Shown: positions 26,187-36,104, numbered from the stretch's first letter. The stretch: 64,000 nucleotides of DNA from Psychrobacter sp. M13 (GCF_030718935.1 NZ_CP132194.1:1798001-1862000), one strand, 5' to 3'. Numbers and translations: made by a program. Notes: generated by a model from the letters alone, not told the origin.

Positions 26187-27746
26187 ATGCGTAAACCTAA
26201 TCTTAATGCTGTATCAGTAAGCAAAAAATCAGCCGCCGAAAATAACGCTAAAGTAATAACCCCTGCCAAGGATTTAGAAACTCTAGAGGCTGAGCTGGCC
26301 GAGGTTGAGGCTAGTTTAGAGACCAATCTTGAGGATACCGTACTGCGCCTGAGCGATTATCTCGCAGCAGTAGATATGGTCATCAAGCAAACCTTTGCGC
26401 ATCGGGTTTGGGTCAAAGCTGAGATTCGCAACTTATCCAGTAAAGGCGGACATTATTATTTTGAGCTGGCTGAAAAGGACGATGATGGCAAAGTGGTTGC
26501 CAGCTGTCGTGGTAATCTTTGGCGCTTCAAAGCCACGCGTGTATTAGCCAAGTTTGAGCGCGCGACGGGCATGCCACTGGCACGCGATCTAACAGTGCTG
26601 CTCAAAGTCTCCGCCAGCTTCCATGCGCAGTATGGTTTTGCCTTAACGATTGAAGATATTGATCCTAGCTATACTTTAGGTGATTTAGCGCGCCAATATG
26701 CGCAGATGGTCGATCGTCTGACGGGTGAAGGGCTACTCCATCTGAATCAGCAGCTACCCAAGCCCTTTGATATCGAGCACGTTATCGTCATCGCCCCTGA
26801 AAAGGCAGCAGGACTCGGCGACTTTCAAGCCGATGCCGATCGACTTGCCAGCACAGGCGCTTGCCAGTTTCACTATTATAATGCTACCTTTCAGGGCAAT
26901 CATGCGCCAGGCGAGATACGCCAAGCGATTGTCAGCGCGCAGCAGCAGTTTTATGATAATTATCATCGGCTGCCTGATTTATTAGTCATTATTCGTGGTG
27001 GCGGTGCGGTTGGCGATTTGGCTTATCTCAATGATTATGAGCTGGCGGCCCTCATAGCTGAGCAGCCTGTCCCTGTTTGGGTAGGTATCGGTCATGAGCG
27101 TGATAAAGTCATCTTAGATGAAGTGGCGCATACTAGCTTTGATACGCCCTCCAAAGTTATCGCGGCTATTAGCGCGCATTTGGCTAACTTAGTTGCGCAA
27201 ACGGTGCAGTATCGGGCGCAAATCACACAAGCCGCCCAGCGACAGCTTAAAAGCGCTGAACAACAAGCTATTCGTCAGCTTAGTCAGTTGCAATCACAAA
27301 CTATAGGTCAGCTAACCGCGCTGCAAAAAGATAGCGACTATGCTTGGCGCAGTATTCAACAAAGTGCTCAGCGCCAAGTCAAGCAAACGACTAGATTAAC
27401 TATCGATTATCAAAGTCAAATAGAACAAGCCGCCCAGCAAATTATAACGACGGCTAGTATAGAATCTAGCAACCAACGAAAGACAATTATGCACAGCGCT
27501 GAACAGCAGCTAACAAAAGCGCAACGAGAAAGCGCTTATCTGCGCGACATTGTGCTATTACATCGACCTGAGCGAGTACTGAATCAAGGCTATACCCTGC
27601 TAACGACTACATCAGGAAAACATACCTTGACCAGTAGCAAGCAGCTTTACCCTGAGCAAATAATAAGCATTGTGTTAAAAGATGGAAACGCTGTTGCACA
27701 AATCTTAAAGGTTGAAAACTCGAATGTGGAAAGCTTAGAGACTTAA
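26187..27746 (+). CDS. xseA: Exodeoxyribonuclease VII large subunit
   Basis: Catalytic subunit of the ssDNA exonuclease ExoVII. The 519-residue chain has a non-conserved N-terminal tail of about 45 residues, then the OB fold (LRLSDYLAAVDMVIKQTFAHRVWVKAEIRNLSSKGGHYYFELAE). The catalytic core has PDLLVIIRGGGAVGDLAYLNDYELAALIAEQPVPVWVGIGHERDKVILDEVAHTSFDTPSKV. A Gln-rich coiled coil (about 340-470) precedes the C-terminal segment HRPERVLNQGYTLLTTTSGK. The small subunit gene follows 71 bases later on the same strand. Confidence 0.96.
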   Translation: MRKPNLNAVSVSKKSAAENNAKVITPAKDLETLEAELAEVEASLETNLEDTVLRLSDYLAAVDMVIKQTFAHRVWVKAEIRNLSSKGGHYYFELAEKDDDGKVVASCRGNLWRFKATRVLAKFERATGMPLARDLTVLLKVSASFHAQYGFALTIEDIDPSYTLGDLARQYAQMVDRLTGEGLLHLNQQLPKPFDIEHVIVIAPEKAAGLGDFQADADRLASTGACQFHYYNATFQGNHAPGEIRQAIVSAQQQFYDNYHRLPDLLVIIRGGGAVGDLAYLNDYELAALIAEQPVPVWVGIGHERDKVILDEVAHTSFDTPSKVIAAISAHLANLVAQTVQYRAQITQAAQRQLKSAEQQAIRQLSQLQSQTIGQLTALQKDSDYAWRSIQQSAQRQVKQTTRLTIDYQSQIEQAAQQIITTASIESSNQRKTIMHSAEQQLTKAQRESAYLRDIVLLHRPERVLNQGYTLLTTTSGKHTLTSSKQLYPEQIISIVLKDGNAVAQILKVENSNVESLET

Positions 27747-27817
27747 AATTTTAATTTAGCAAAAACAATGTCTTAAAATATGAAATTTTTTAAAATCATG
27801 AACATTAAGGAAAAATT

Positions 27818-28063
27818 ATGACGACTACCACTACCCGTAAACGCAAAAAAGCCACCCCAAAAACTTTTAAGGCAGCTTATGATATTCTAAAAACCAATGC
27901 CGCTGATTTGCAAGCGCAAGATGAGCCAGATATTGATAACTTGATGACGACCGTTGAAGAATCTATTGCCGCCTATCGCGTTTGTGAGACTCGTATCAAT
28001 GCGGTGCAACAAGCATTAGACGCAGCGTTTGCTGATGAAGAAGTGGTTGATGGTGATGAATAA
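27818..28063 (+). CDS. xseB: Exodeoxyribonuclease VII small subunit
   Basis: Small helical partner of XseA, 81 residues and the usual size. The basic N-terminus TTTTRKRKKATPKTF is followed by two helices, with IDNLMTTVEESIAAYRVCETRINAVQQALDAAF matching the family's second helix. It starts after TAAGGAAAAATT. The stop lies only 13 bases from the end of the convergent pncB gene, with no visible terminator between them. Confidence 0.93.
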   Translation: MTTTTTRKRKKATPKTFKAAYDILKTNAADLQAQDEPDIDNLMTTVEESIAAYRVCETRINAVQQALDAAFADEEVVDGDE

Positions 28064-28076
28064 CTATTAATAAAAA

Positions 28077-29339
28077 TCAGTCCAACGCATCAACCTCAAA
28101 TACTTGGCGCAAATAAGCCAGATAAGTATCGTTATTAATCATAGTTTTGCCAGGACTATCAGACAGCTTAGCGACAGGCTGACCATTACACTCAACTAGC
28201 TTTAGGACAATATTTAATTGCGTTAAGCCCATATCATTGGTCAAATTGGTGCCAATACCAAAGCTGGTCTTAATACGATCTTTGAAATACTGATGTAGCT
28301 CCCAAGCCTTATCAAGATTAAGCCCATCGCTAAAGGTTAATACTTTAGTTTTTGGATCTATTTTTAACTTATGATAATGAGCAATCGCTTTATCACCCCA
28401 TGCGTAGGGGTCGCCACTGTCATGGCGCAGACCATCAAATAACTTGGCAAAGTATAAATCAAAATCACGTAAGAACGCATCCATACCTACTACATCCGTC
28501 AAGGCAATACCCAGATCACCACGATATTCATGCACCCAAGCCTCAAGCGCCGCTTTTTGTGAATCACGCAGACGTACATCGAGCGCTTGAAAGGCTTGCA
28601 TAAACTCATGCGCCATCGTGCCTATCGGCGTCATTTCTAGGTTTTTTGCCAGCAACACATTTGAGGTGCCACTCACGATATCGGGCTCAGCTTTATGCAG
28701 TGTCTCGACCACATGCGCCTGCCAGCTTTTGCTAAAACGGCGACGCGTGCCAAAGTCTGCCACAATAAACGGTGGTATCTTTTCCTGCTTGTGGTCAGCT
28801 TGATTATTATCAGCAGACTGGCGCTTTGCATAATCATGCAACAGTTCTACTTTTTCATCCAGTCGACGCTGACCTTCTTTAATCACACTAGGATCGGATA
28901 GAGCATTGAAATACAGCTCATTGACGATAGCTAACACGAAGACTTCAAAAAACATCGCTTGAATCATTGGTCCTTCGATATCAACAATCAATCGACCTTT
29001 GCTATCGGTACTCACCGTAATGAAGCGACGTTTAAGCTGAAACAGCTCCAAGTAATCAACAAAGTCTGAGCGCATAAAACGTAGACTACGTAGATACTCA
29101 AGCTCATCAGGTAAAAAGCGCAATTGACATAAGCTATCTAATTGCTGCTCTAGCGCCTCTTTGATAGTGCCAAGCGGATAATCAGTATCTTGGTTATTGC
29201 GACAACGGAACCGATAAACACCATGCGTCTGTGGAAACTGATGTAACATTGCTTGCAGCATGGTAAATTTATATAAGTCATTATCAAGTAAGGATGTGAT
29301 AATAGGAGGATAAACTATAGGGTTGGATGTAGCTGTCAT
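28077..29339 (-). CDS. pncB: Nicotinate phosphoribosyltransferase
   Basis: NAD salvage enzyme: nicotinate plus PRPP (with ATP) gives nicotinate mononucleotide. The 420-residue protein has [21 protein letters not shown] at the N-terminus and [24 protein letters not shown]. The segment [30 protein letters not shown] contains the autophosphorylated His of the family. [21 protein letters not shown] and [11 protein letters not shown] form the PRPP site. It is convergent with xseB and appears monocistronic. Confidence 0.96.
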   Translation of the reverse strand: MTATSNPIVYPPIITSLLDNDLYKFTMLQAMLHQFPQTHGVYRFRCRNNQDTDYPLGTIKEALEQQLDSLCQLRFLPDELEYLRSLRFMRSDFVDYLELFQLKRRFITVSTDSKGRLIVDIEGPMIQAMFFEVFVLAIVNELYFNALSDPSVIKEGQRRLDEKVELLHDYAKRQSADNNQADHKQEKIPPFIVADFGTRRRFSKSWQAHVVETLHKAEPDIVSGTSNVLLAKNLEMTPIGTMAHEFMQAFQALDVRLRDSQKAALEAWVHEYRGDLGIALTDVVGMDAFLRDFDLYFAKLFDGLRHDSGDPYAWGDKAIAHYHKLKIDPKTKVLTFSDGLNLDKAWELHQYFKDRIKTSFGIGTNLTNDMGLTQLNIVLKLVECNGQPVAKLSDSPGKTMINNDTYLAYLRQVFEVDALD

Positions 29340-29665
29340 GCTGAAACCTTAAAATAATAAAAGCAAAAATGAGAAAATTGGTAAAAAAAACAGAGGTAGT
29401 ATTTATAATTTTAAAATCAATAAAGCGCCATTAGCATTAGTGAACGCCCAGTATAAGCAAATAGTATAACCAAATTCGCGCTTCGTTGTTGCTTTCACTA
29501 CTTATTACAAACACTTTCTATTGTGATACTAGCGCTCATATCAATAGCAGTAGACAATGACGTCTATAGTAAAATTTGCTAAAATATAATGTCTTTTTAC
29601 GATATTTATTAATTATTTATTTAAAAGTCACTTATTTAGAACCTACTTATTTTGAGAATTAAATT
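29340..29665. other. Divergent intergenic region pncB / DUF2058 gene
   Basis: No gene found. TATAAT at 29585-29590 (plus strand) is the best -10 candidate for the DUF2058 gene, without a good -35 at 17 bp. The remainder is AT-rich with no clear repeat. Confidence 0.4.
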
Positions 29666-30223
29666 ATGGCAAAAAATGCCCTGCAAGCGCAGCTGTTAAA
29701 AGCTGGATTAGTCGATAGTAAAAAAGCGAACAAGATAAGCAAACAATCTCAACATGCTAAGCGCACAGGGGATGCCTCCAACATTGAGGCCAAAAAAGCA
29801 TTAGCCGAGGCGCAGGCAAAAAAGGTCGCTAAGGATCAGCAACTTAATCATGAAAAGCAGCAGCTTCTGGAGCAAAAAACCTTACATGCTAATATTATTC
29901 AAATGATAAAACAGCATCAGCTCACAAACACTCAGGGCGAGGTCAGTTATCAGTTTGTCGATAATAGCAAAATCAAAAAGCTCTATGTCACCCAGAAGCT
30001 CTATGAGCAAATAGTTGCAGGTCATGTGGTTATTGCGCGCTTAGAAGATAATAGCAGCTTAGACAACCCTCTGAATTATGCCCTACTACCGCGGCCACTA
30101 GCCGATCGTATTGAGTCCAAATTGACAGGATTCATAGTAGTGTCGAATGATAAGTCAGATATCGAGCTGGAGGAAGATGATCCTTATGCCGCTTATGTGA
30201 TTCCAGATGATTTGATGTGGTAG
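29666..30223 (+). CDS. DUF2058 family protein (YaiL-like)
   Basis: Cytosolic protein of 185 residues. It starts MAKNALQAQLLKAGLVDSKKANKISKQSQHAKR, the DUF2058 signature, and continues with a charged Lys/Gln/Glu coiled coil to about residue 85. The C-terminal part has GEVSYQFVDNSKIKKLYVTQKLYEQIVAGHVVIARLE and an acidic end (DDPYAAYVIPDDLMW). The function is not established; nucleoprotein or polysome association has been suggested for such proteins, but I cannot support it here. It ends 26 bases from the convergent ABC transporter gene. Confidence 0.9.
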   Translation: MAKNALQAQLLKAGLVDSKKANKISKQSQHAKRTGDASNIEAKKALAEAQAKKVAKDQQLNHEKQQLLEQKTLHANIIQMIKQHQLTNTQGEVSYQFVDNSKIKKLYVTQKLYEQIVAGHVVIARLEDNSSLDNPLNYALLPRPLADRIESKLTGFIVVSNDKSDIELEEDDPYAAYVIPDDLMW

Positions 30224-30249
30224 TTTTCCTAATCGAATGAGCATGTACG

Positions 30250-31140
30250 CTAATGCTTAGCACTCATAAACTGCGCAACGTAATCATCCGCAGGCGTGTC
30301 ACGTAATTGCGCAGGGGTACCCGTCTGTACTAAGCGCCCGCCATTCAAGATACTAATACGCTGACCGACTTTGACTGCTTCGTCGATATCATGAGTGATA
30401 AAAACAATGGTTTTATGCAGGCGCTCTTGCAGCTCTAATAGCTGATCTTGCAATTGATTGCGAATAAGGGGATCCAGCGCGGAAAACGCCTCATCCATTA
30501 GCAGTATAGGGGTATCTGTAGCCAAAGCACGCGCCAGCCCTACCCGCTGCTGCATCCCACCTGATAACTCATCGGGATAGCTTTGCTCTAGATTTGGCAA
30601 GCCAACTTCGTTTAGCCAATGCCGAGCAATCTCATGACGCTCGCTGACACTCATTTTGCGCACTCGTAGACCGTAAGCGACATTCTGAATAACGGTCAGA
30701 TGCGGCATTAAGCCAAAATGCTGAAATACCATACTGATGGTTTGCTGGCGATATTGCTGCAAGCCTTTATCATCTAATTCTAAAATATTAATAGCAGAAT
30801 CTGTCACGCTGTTACTGGTACGCTTTACTTCAAAATCACTCTTATCAGTAGTAGTTGAATTAATACTAGTATCTACTAATATCTTGCCGCTAGTCGGATC
30901 TATCAGACGATTGAGATGGCGTATCAGCGTTGATTTACCCGAACCTGACAGCCCCATAATGCAATGCAGCTCACCTGCTTTTATCGCCAGATTGACATCA
31001 TATAGTCCTACCGAATACCCTGTTTGCGCTTTTAGCGTAGCGCTATCCATGCCCTCAGCCAATAGCTTCAATGCTGACTCTGCTTGCTTGCCTTTAGCAT
31101 TATATATCTTACTGATATTTTCAAGTTGAATATGATTCAT
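30250..31140 (-). CDS. proV: Glycine betaine/proline-type ABC transporter ATPase (ProV/OpuAA-like)
   Basis: Cytosolic ATPase of an osmoprotectant importer, 296 residues. Walker A is IMGLSGSGKSTLIRHLNRLIDPTSG, followed by the Q-loop SMVFQHFGLMPHLTV, signature LSGGMQQRVGLARAL, Walker B PILLMDEAFSALDP and H-loop FITHDIDEA. The N-terminal region (SALKLLAEGMDSATLKAQTG) is typical of ProV. About 35 extra residues lie between Walker A and the Q-loop (NSTTTDKSDFEVKRTSNSVT). The protein ends right after the ATPase domain, without the C-terminal CBS pair of E. coli ProV. It starts at ATG 31140, 80 bases after the permease gene. Confidence 0.92.
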   Translation of the reverse strand: MNHIQLENISKIYNAKGKQAESALKLLAEGMDSATLKAQTGYSVGLYDVNLAIKAGELHCIMGLSGSGKSTLIRHLNRLIDPTSGKILVDTSINSTTTDKSDFEVKRTSNSVTDSAINILELDDKGLQQYRQQTISMVFQHFGLMPHLTVIQNVAYGLRVRKMSVSERHEIARHWLNEVGLPNLEQSYPDELSGGMQQRVGLARALATDTPILLMDEAFSALDPLIRNQLQDQLLELQERLHKTIVFITHDIDEAVKVGQRISILNGGRLVQTGTPAQLRDTPADDYVAQFMSAKH

Positions 31141-31220
31141 TATTATTCTCAATTTGCTAATTTTTAATATGGATTCAAAAAGCTACTGTTTATAAACTCA
31201 AGTCATAAGTTTAAAAAACT

Positions 31221-33185
31221 TTAGCCAGCATGGCGCTTGGCTGCGGCAATAGTCTTTTGACGGGCGCGTTTACCTTGACCAAAAGCTTGAGTAATACGAT
31301 CAATAATGATCGCTACTATGACAATAGCTGTCCCTGCTTGCAAGCCTTGCCCAATATTGAGGGTCTGGATAGATTGCAACACATCTTCACCAAGTCCTGG
31401 TGCACCAATCATAGAGGCCAATACCACCATGGCTAGCGACATCATAACCGCCTGATTGATACCTGCCATGATGCTGGGTAAGGCTTGTGGTAGCTTAATC
31501 CAAATCAATAATTGCCAATGCGTGCTACCAAATGAGCGCCCCGCTTCTATCATTTCATGATTAACCTGCTTAATACCGAGCGTCGTTAAGCGAATAAGTG
31601 GTGGCAACGCATAAATAATCGTCGCAAATAGCGCAGGTACTTTGCCAATACCAAACAGCATAAGCACAGGTATCAAGTAGACAAAGCTTGGCATCGTCTG
31701 CATCACATCTAGGATAGGCGTGACTATCTTACGTAATATAGTACTCCCCGACATCGCAATTCCGATAGGAATACCGATAATAACCGTGACTAATACTGAG
31801 ACAATAAGCAAAGCAAAAGTATCGATCAGCGCAACCCAGAGACCAAAAGAGCCAATCAAAAACAGCCCAAAGCCGCAAGCTAAGGCAAACCAGACTTTGC
31901 GCACGCCAAACCAAGCTAATATCGTGACTAGAGCGATAATCAGCCAAGGCGGAACGATAGTTAACAGACGCTCGATGGGCAGTAGTAAATAAGTCAACGC
32001 GACATGGCTAATACCGCGAAACACATCGCCATAGTTTTTGACTAGCGCTGACAAAGATCGGTTCAAGGGGTCTTCGAGCGACCATGAAGGGAAATATGAG
32101 GATAAAGCTAGTATAGAGCTAGTGCTGTCAACGCTATTAAGCGGGCTATCCATATCTGTATTACCAGCACCGCCTACCTTATTGTCAATACCGAGGGCTG
32201 TCGCAAGATTGTTTGCAGCCTCTGGTGTCAGCCAAGATTGCCAAACTTGCGGATTCTCTCGTAAGAATACGAGCGCTTGCTCATCACCGCTGCGCTTATT
32301 CTCACTCATAGCCAAGATTGCGCCATTGAGCTGATCGGCGGTGAGCTGCACTTTTTTATAAGCTTGAGTAAGCTCTGGATGACTGGCGATAAAAGGCGTT
32401 GAGGCCGCAATTGCTAATGGCGATACAGGCGCGCCTGAGACACAGTTAGAAGTACCATCAGCTAACAATAAGTCCTGCCAGCAAGCATCATCATGTGGCG
32501 GAAACTCTATCTTGGCAAAGTCATATTTGGCGATTAACCCTGTTGGCTGCCAATAATAAAACAGCAGCGGTTTGCGCTGCTCAAACGCTGAGGCAATCTC
32601 AGCATCCAATGCTGCGCCCGTACCAGGATGCGCATTGTTAAAGGTGCTATCAAGCCCTGTGTTTTCAAGCAGGCGCGTATTGAAAACTTCACACGCCCAG
32701 CCCGAAGGACAGTTCATAAAACGCGCTTTACTGGGGTCTTCAGGATCGGTAAATAGCTCGCTGTAATTGGGCAAATCTTGATAGCGACGCAAGCCTGGAT
32801 TATCATCCATCACATATTGCGGAACATACCAGCCTTGGGTGGCACCGCCTTTGAGCGTATCACCAATCACCGCGACTTTATTATCGCTAATAGCTTGCTC
32901 CATGATCGGCGAGCGCCCCACCCACTGCTCGCCAATGATTTGGATATCATCTTGCGACAATGCAGTCTCAAGCGCAGGCCCAGCCCCTGGTACTTCCTCG
33001 ATGGCGCAGCCGTAACCACTCTCAGTAATATATTTTAGAATACCTGTAGTGAACTGCCCGCTCTCCCATGTCAGTGCCCCAAATTTGATCGGCGTATCAC
33101 AGTTTGTGGCTGAAGCTGCCAATACCGTTGATGACAAGAACAAAGAGCTTATTAATAATAAACTTATCGCAATCCATTGGCGCAT
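31221..33185 (-). CDS. Fused glycine betaine-type binding protein and permease (ProX-ProW)
   Basis: Single 654-residue membrane protein joining two parts usually made separately. After a signal peptide (residues 1-23, ending VLAAS) comes an OpuAC-type substrate-binding domain of about 300 residues (IKFGALTWESGQFTTGILKYI, GATQGWYVPQYVMDD, PLLFYYWQPTGLIAKYDFAKIEFPP). A linker (about 330-395) follows, then an OpuAB/ProW permease with about six helices. The permease signature is LPQALPSIMAGINQAVMMSLAMVVLASMIGAPGLG. Aromatic residues in the binding part fit a quaternary-amine cage; which ligand is used cannot be read. It forms an operon with the ATPase downstream. Confidence 0.9.
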   Translation of the reverse strand: MRQWIAISLLLISSLFLSSTVLAASATNCDTPIKFGALTWESGQFTTGILKYITESGYGCAIEEVPGAGPALETALSQDDIQIIGEQWVGRSPIMEQAISDNKVAVIGDTLKGGATQGWYVPQYVMDDNPGLRRYQDLPNYSELFTDPEDPSKARFMNCPSGWACEVFNTRLLENTGLDSTFNNAHPGTGAALDAEIASAFEQRKPLLFYYWQPTGLIAKYDFAKIEFPPHDDACWQDLLLADGTSNCVSGAPVSPLAIAASTPFIASHPELTQAYKKVQLTADQLNGAILAMSENKRSGDEQALVFLRENPQVWQSWLTPEAANNLATALGIDNKVGGAGNTDMDSPLNSVDSTSSILALSSYFPSWSLEDPLNRSLSALVKNYGDVFRGISHVALTYLLLPIERLLTIVPPWLIIALVTILAWFGVRKVWFALACGFGLFLIGSFGLWVALIDTFALLIVSVLVTVIIGIPIGIAMSGSTILRKIVTPILDVMQTMPSFVYLIPVLMLFGIGKVPALFATIIYALPPLIRLTTLGIKQVNHEMIEAGRSFGSTHWQLLIWIKLPQALPSIMAGINQAVMMSLAMVVLASMIGAPGLGEDVLQSIQTLNIGQGLQAGTAIVIVAIIIDRITQAFGQGKRARQKTIAAAKRHAG

Positions 33186-33321
33186 AAAATGTCCTAATTA
33201 TTAAAATTTTTATTATTAACAAGTTTTAAAAGTGTAGCTGCTTATCCTATCTATAACCAATAGCTATTTGGTAACGGTTTTAAAACGAATTATAAAAAAC
33301 AAGTTATAAAAGATAGGCATA

Positions 33322-33351
33322 AAAAAGCGCTTATCGTGATAAGCGCTTTTT
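33322..33351. terminator. Strong bidirectional hairpin between the aldehyde dehydrogenase and ABC operon
   Basis: A 14-bp perfect inverted repeat (33322-33335 with 33338-33351; core AAGCGCTTATC) with a two-base centre and A/T runs on both sides. On the minus strand it lies just after the aldehyde dehydrogenase stop and before the transporter operon. Confidence 0.85.
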
Positions 33352-33379
33352 ATTAAAATAAATATTTAAAACAAGCAGG

Positions 33380-34873
33380 CTACTTTAAGAACATACCCAT
33401 AGCTCGTTTGAATAACTTGTCATATGGTGGCAAGAATAAATTCAGACCGTTCAGTTTAGACTGTACAAATACAGGCTTCATATGGCTTAAGCGCTCAAAG
33501 CCTGCTTTGCCATGATAAGAGCCCATTCCTGAATGACCGACACCACCGAATGGTAGATCATGCTGCGCCACATGAATAATGACTTCGTTAATACAAACGC
33601 CACCTGAAACGGTATGAGTTCGTATCTGCTCAATGCTGCGATCATCATTGCCGAATACATAGAGCGCCAAAGGACGTGGACGATCATTGATAAAATCAAT
33701 CGCATCATCAAGGGTGTCATAATGCATCAAAGGCAGTACAGGGGCAAAGATCTCATTCTGCATAACGTCGCTATCAAGCGCAGGCTCCGTGACGATAACA
33801 GGTGGCATTAAGCGTGTCTCAATATTGGCATCGACATCAGTCGTCTTATGAACGCTATCGGCAGGCAAGCTCTCAACATAGCCTTGTACACGATCAAACT
33901 GCTGCTGATTAATGATATAACTATAGTCTTCGTTATTAGCGATATCTGGATAATGCGCTTGCATCCACTCTTTGGCTAACTCAATAAAGCGCTGATGCAG
34001 CGGACGTTGAATCAACACATAATCAGGCGCGATACAAGTCTGACCTGCATTAATCGTTTTGCCCATCATCACTCGATTAACCGCTGATTCAAGATTGGCA
34101 TCGTCAAGCACGATCACCGGCGACTTACCGCCCAGCTCTAGAGTCACAGGCGTCAAGTTTGGCGCGGCGGCAGCCATTACTTTTTTGCCGACCTCAGTTG
34201 AGCCTGTATAAAGCAGATGATCAAACGGTAATTTACTAAACTCTGTCGCTATATCGACCTCTCCTAACACGACGCTGACCATGTCGGAGGAAAAATACTG
34301 CGCAATTGCCTCAGCAAAGGCTTGCGCAAATTTAGGCGCCGCTTCACTCATTTTTATCATGATGCGGTTACCAGCGGTCAGCGCATCTATCATCGGCCCT
34401 ATCGCTAGATACAGCGGATAGTTCCACGGTACCATAATACCGATAAGACCTAATGGCTGTGGCTGAATCTCGTTATGAGCGGGCAAGTATAAAGCGGAGA
34501 TAGCCACGCGGCGGGTTTTCATCCAAGATTTGCCGTTCTTTTTGGCATGTGTGATGCCCGTAAAGCTTGGGAATAGCTCAGCAAATTGAGTCTCAGAGGT
34601 GCTGCGATAGCCGAAATCGCTACTTATAGATTGGGCTAGCGTATCTTGATTGTCTCGAAGTAGCGCATCTAGCTTATCCAGTAGCTCGGCGCGCGTGTCC
34701 CAATCTAGGATAGGCTGAGTACGGCTAAGCTCTTGCATATGCGTAAACTGAGCTTTTAGCTTATCTATAGTCGTGATGATGCTAGGTTTAGCAGTAGACT
34801 GAGTGTTAGCATTTAAGCTGTCAAGATGACGCTCATCAAGCTTTTGATCAAAAGTGTTCTGTATAGTATCCAT
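33380..34873 (-). CDS. Aldehyde dehydrogenase, coniferyl aldehyde dehydrogenase-like
   Basis: NAD(P)-dependent aldehyde dehydrogenase of 497 residues. GLIGIMVPWNYPLYLAIGPMIDALTAGNRIMIKMSE is the cofactor-binding entry. LLYTGSTEVGKKVMAAAAPNLTPVTLELGGKSPVIVLDDA carries the general-base Glu. NAGQTCIAPDYVLI has the catalytic Cys. NEVIIHVAQHDLPFGGVGHSGMGSYHGKAGFERLSH and the C-terminal hydrophobic LFLPPYDKLFKRAMGMFLK resemble the coniferyl/fatty aldehyde branch, so long-chain or aromatic aldehydes are likely substrates. A partnership with the Acr1-like reductase at 41 kb is possible but speculative. Confidence 0.9.
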   Translation of the reverse strand: MDTIQNTFDQKLDERHLDSLNANTQSTAKPSIITTIDKLKAQFTHMQELSRTQPILDWDTRAELLDKLDALLRDNQDTLAQSISSDFGYRSTSETQFAELFPSFTGITHAKKNGKSWMKTRRVAISALYLPAHNEIQPQPLGLIGIMVPWNYPLYLAIGPMIDALTAGNRIMIKMSEAAPKFAQAFAEAIAQYFSSDMVSVVLGEVDIATEFSKLPFDHLLYTGSTEVGKKVMAAAAPNLTPVTLELGGKSPVIVLDDANLESAVNRVMMGKTINAGQTCIAPDYVLIQRPLHQRFIELAKEWMQAHYPDIANNEDYSYIINQQQFDRVQGYVESLPADSVHKTTDVDANIETRLMPPVIVTEPALDSDVMQNEIFAPVLPLMHYDTLDDAIDFINDRPRPLALYVFGNDDRSIEQIRTHTVSGGVCINEVIIHVAQHDLPFGGVGHSGMGSYHGKAGFERLSHMKPVFVQSKLNGLNLFLPPYDKLFKRAMGMFLK

Positions 34874-35216
34874 TATCGGTCATCCCTTTAGTCATAAGTG
34901 TTAGAATAAATGCATTCTAGGCTAGTCATCAATTGATTTATTCAATAGAAGGCCTTGAGCTAATAACTTATTTTATTTAATTGCTATGTAATGTAACTTA
35001 TTGACTAGACAATGAAAAGTTTATTTATAACACTGATAGGTGCGAAATAGGTTACAAATCAGCTATAAAATCTTAATAATGAGTCAAGATTGAATAATGA
35101 CTCTCACTGGAGTTTAAACGCTTTTATCAAAATACTGCTAAACTCTAGCTATTAATCTACAATACTACTGTGCTCGTTTAGAATCCTTATGCTAAAACTA
35201 TAAGACGGTAACGCTT
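34874..35216. other. Divergent intergenic region aldehyde dehydrogenase / lipB
   Basis: No gene found. Plus strand: TTGACT near 35000 is followed 17-19 bp later by TTTATA/TATAAC, a possible promoter far upstream of lipB. An inverted repeat GAGTCA (35081-35086) and TGACTC (35098-35103) with an 11-base spacer could be an operator; nothing further supports this. Confidence 0.4.
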
Positions 35217-36104
35217 ATGACCTCTGTAACGCCTATTGCTCCTACCAATGCCAGTAATCTTGATAATGATATCAACGCTCTCAATGATATTAATCAGGCT
35301 GCTGACTTAGCTATTAATAAGACTGTTATTAGCGATATGCTTATCAGTCAATCGTTAAGCACTGCTGATTATAATCCCACTCATGAAGCGATGCTGGCGC
35401 GTACCCTTGAGCGTATTGCGCTCAAAAAACAGCAGGGGTTGCGCACCCCTGATGAGCTATGGATCGTCGATCATAATGATGTCTACACCCTTGGGCAGGC
35501 GGGCAAAGAGGAACATATCTTAGCGCATACCACTACCCCTATTATCAAGACGGATCGCGGCGGACAAGTCACTTGGCACGGCCATGGACAGCTAGTGATT
35601 TATTGGCTATTTGATCTGCATAGTTTAGGCTGGAGTGTGCGCAACTTAGTCTCACATGCTGAGCAGGCGATTGAAGATGTCATAAACGAATGTCTGCATG
35701 GGCAAAATAATATCTATGCTAAGGCACGTAGTGATGCGCCTGGCGTCTATCTATATAGCAAAATAGATGCTAATGCTAACAAAGGCATTGAAAATAACAA
35801 TGACCCTATTATGCTCGGCAAAATGGCTTCATTGGGCTTTAAGATCAAGCACGGCTTTAGCTATCATGGTATTGCGCTCAATATTGATTGCGACCTAATA
35901 GCCTTTAATGCGATTAATCCTTGCGGCTACGCGGGTATGCAGATGTTACGCTTGAGCGATTTTATCGCTATGAGTGATGCTAATGCGATGAGTGGTGCTG
36001 ACACTGATTCATTAAGTTATAGCGAGGTCACCCAAAAGCTTATTGATAATATTGCTCAGCGTCATGCTGGAATCCTTGAGCTGCGTCCTATCGCTGCTAA
36101 ATGA
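35217..36104 (+). CDS. lipB: Octanoyltransferase LipB
   Basis: Transfers octanoyl from acyl carrier protein to lipoyl domains. The 295-residue chain is longer than the usual ~215. The first ~45 residues are an Asn/Asp/Ala-rich tail. Family motifs are DELWIVDHNDVYTLGQAG, TDRGGQVTWHGHGQLVIYWLFDL, GKMASLGFKIKHGFSYHGIALNI with the active-site Lys, and FNAINPCGYAGMQMLRL with the active-site Cys. An Asn-rich insert (KIDANANKGIENNNDPIM) lies between the strand GVYLYS and LGKMASLG. The ribosome site is weak. Confidence 0.95.
   Translation: MTSVTPIAPTNASNLDNDINALNDINQAADLAINKTVISDMLISQSLSTADYNPTHEAMLARTLERIALKKQQGLRTPDELWIVDHNDVYTLGQAGKEEHILAHTTTPIIKTDRGGQVTWHGHGQLVIYWLFDLHSLGWSVRNLVSHAEQAIEDVINECLHGQNNIYAKARSDAPGVYLYSKIDANANKGIENNNDPIMLGKMASLGFKIKHGFSYHGIALNIDCDLIAFNAINPCGYAGMQMLRLSDFIAMSDANAMSGADTDSLSYSEVTQKLIDNIAQRHAGILELRPIAAK

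Noticed and set aside
30737-31129. Plus-strand frame opposite proV
   Set aside because: Shadow of the ATPase gene; no ribosome site or recognisable domain.
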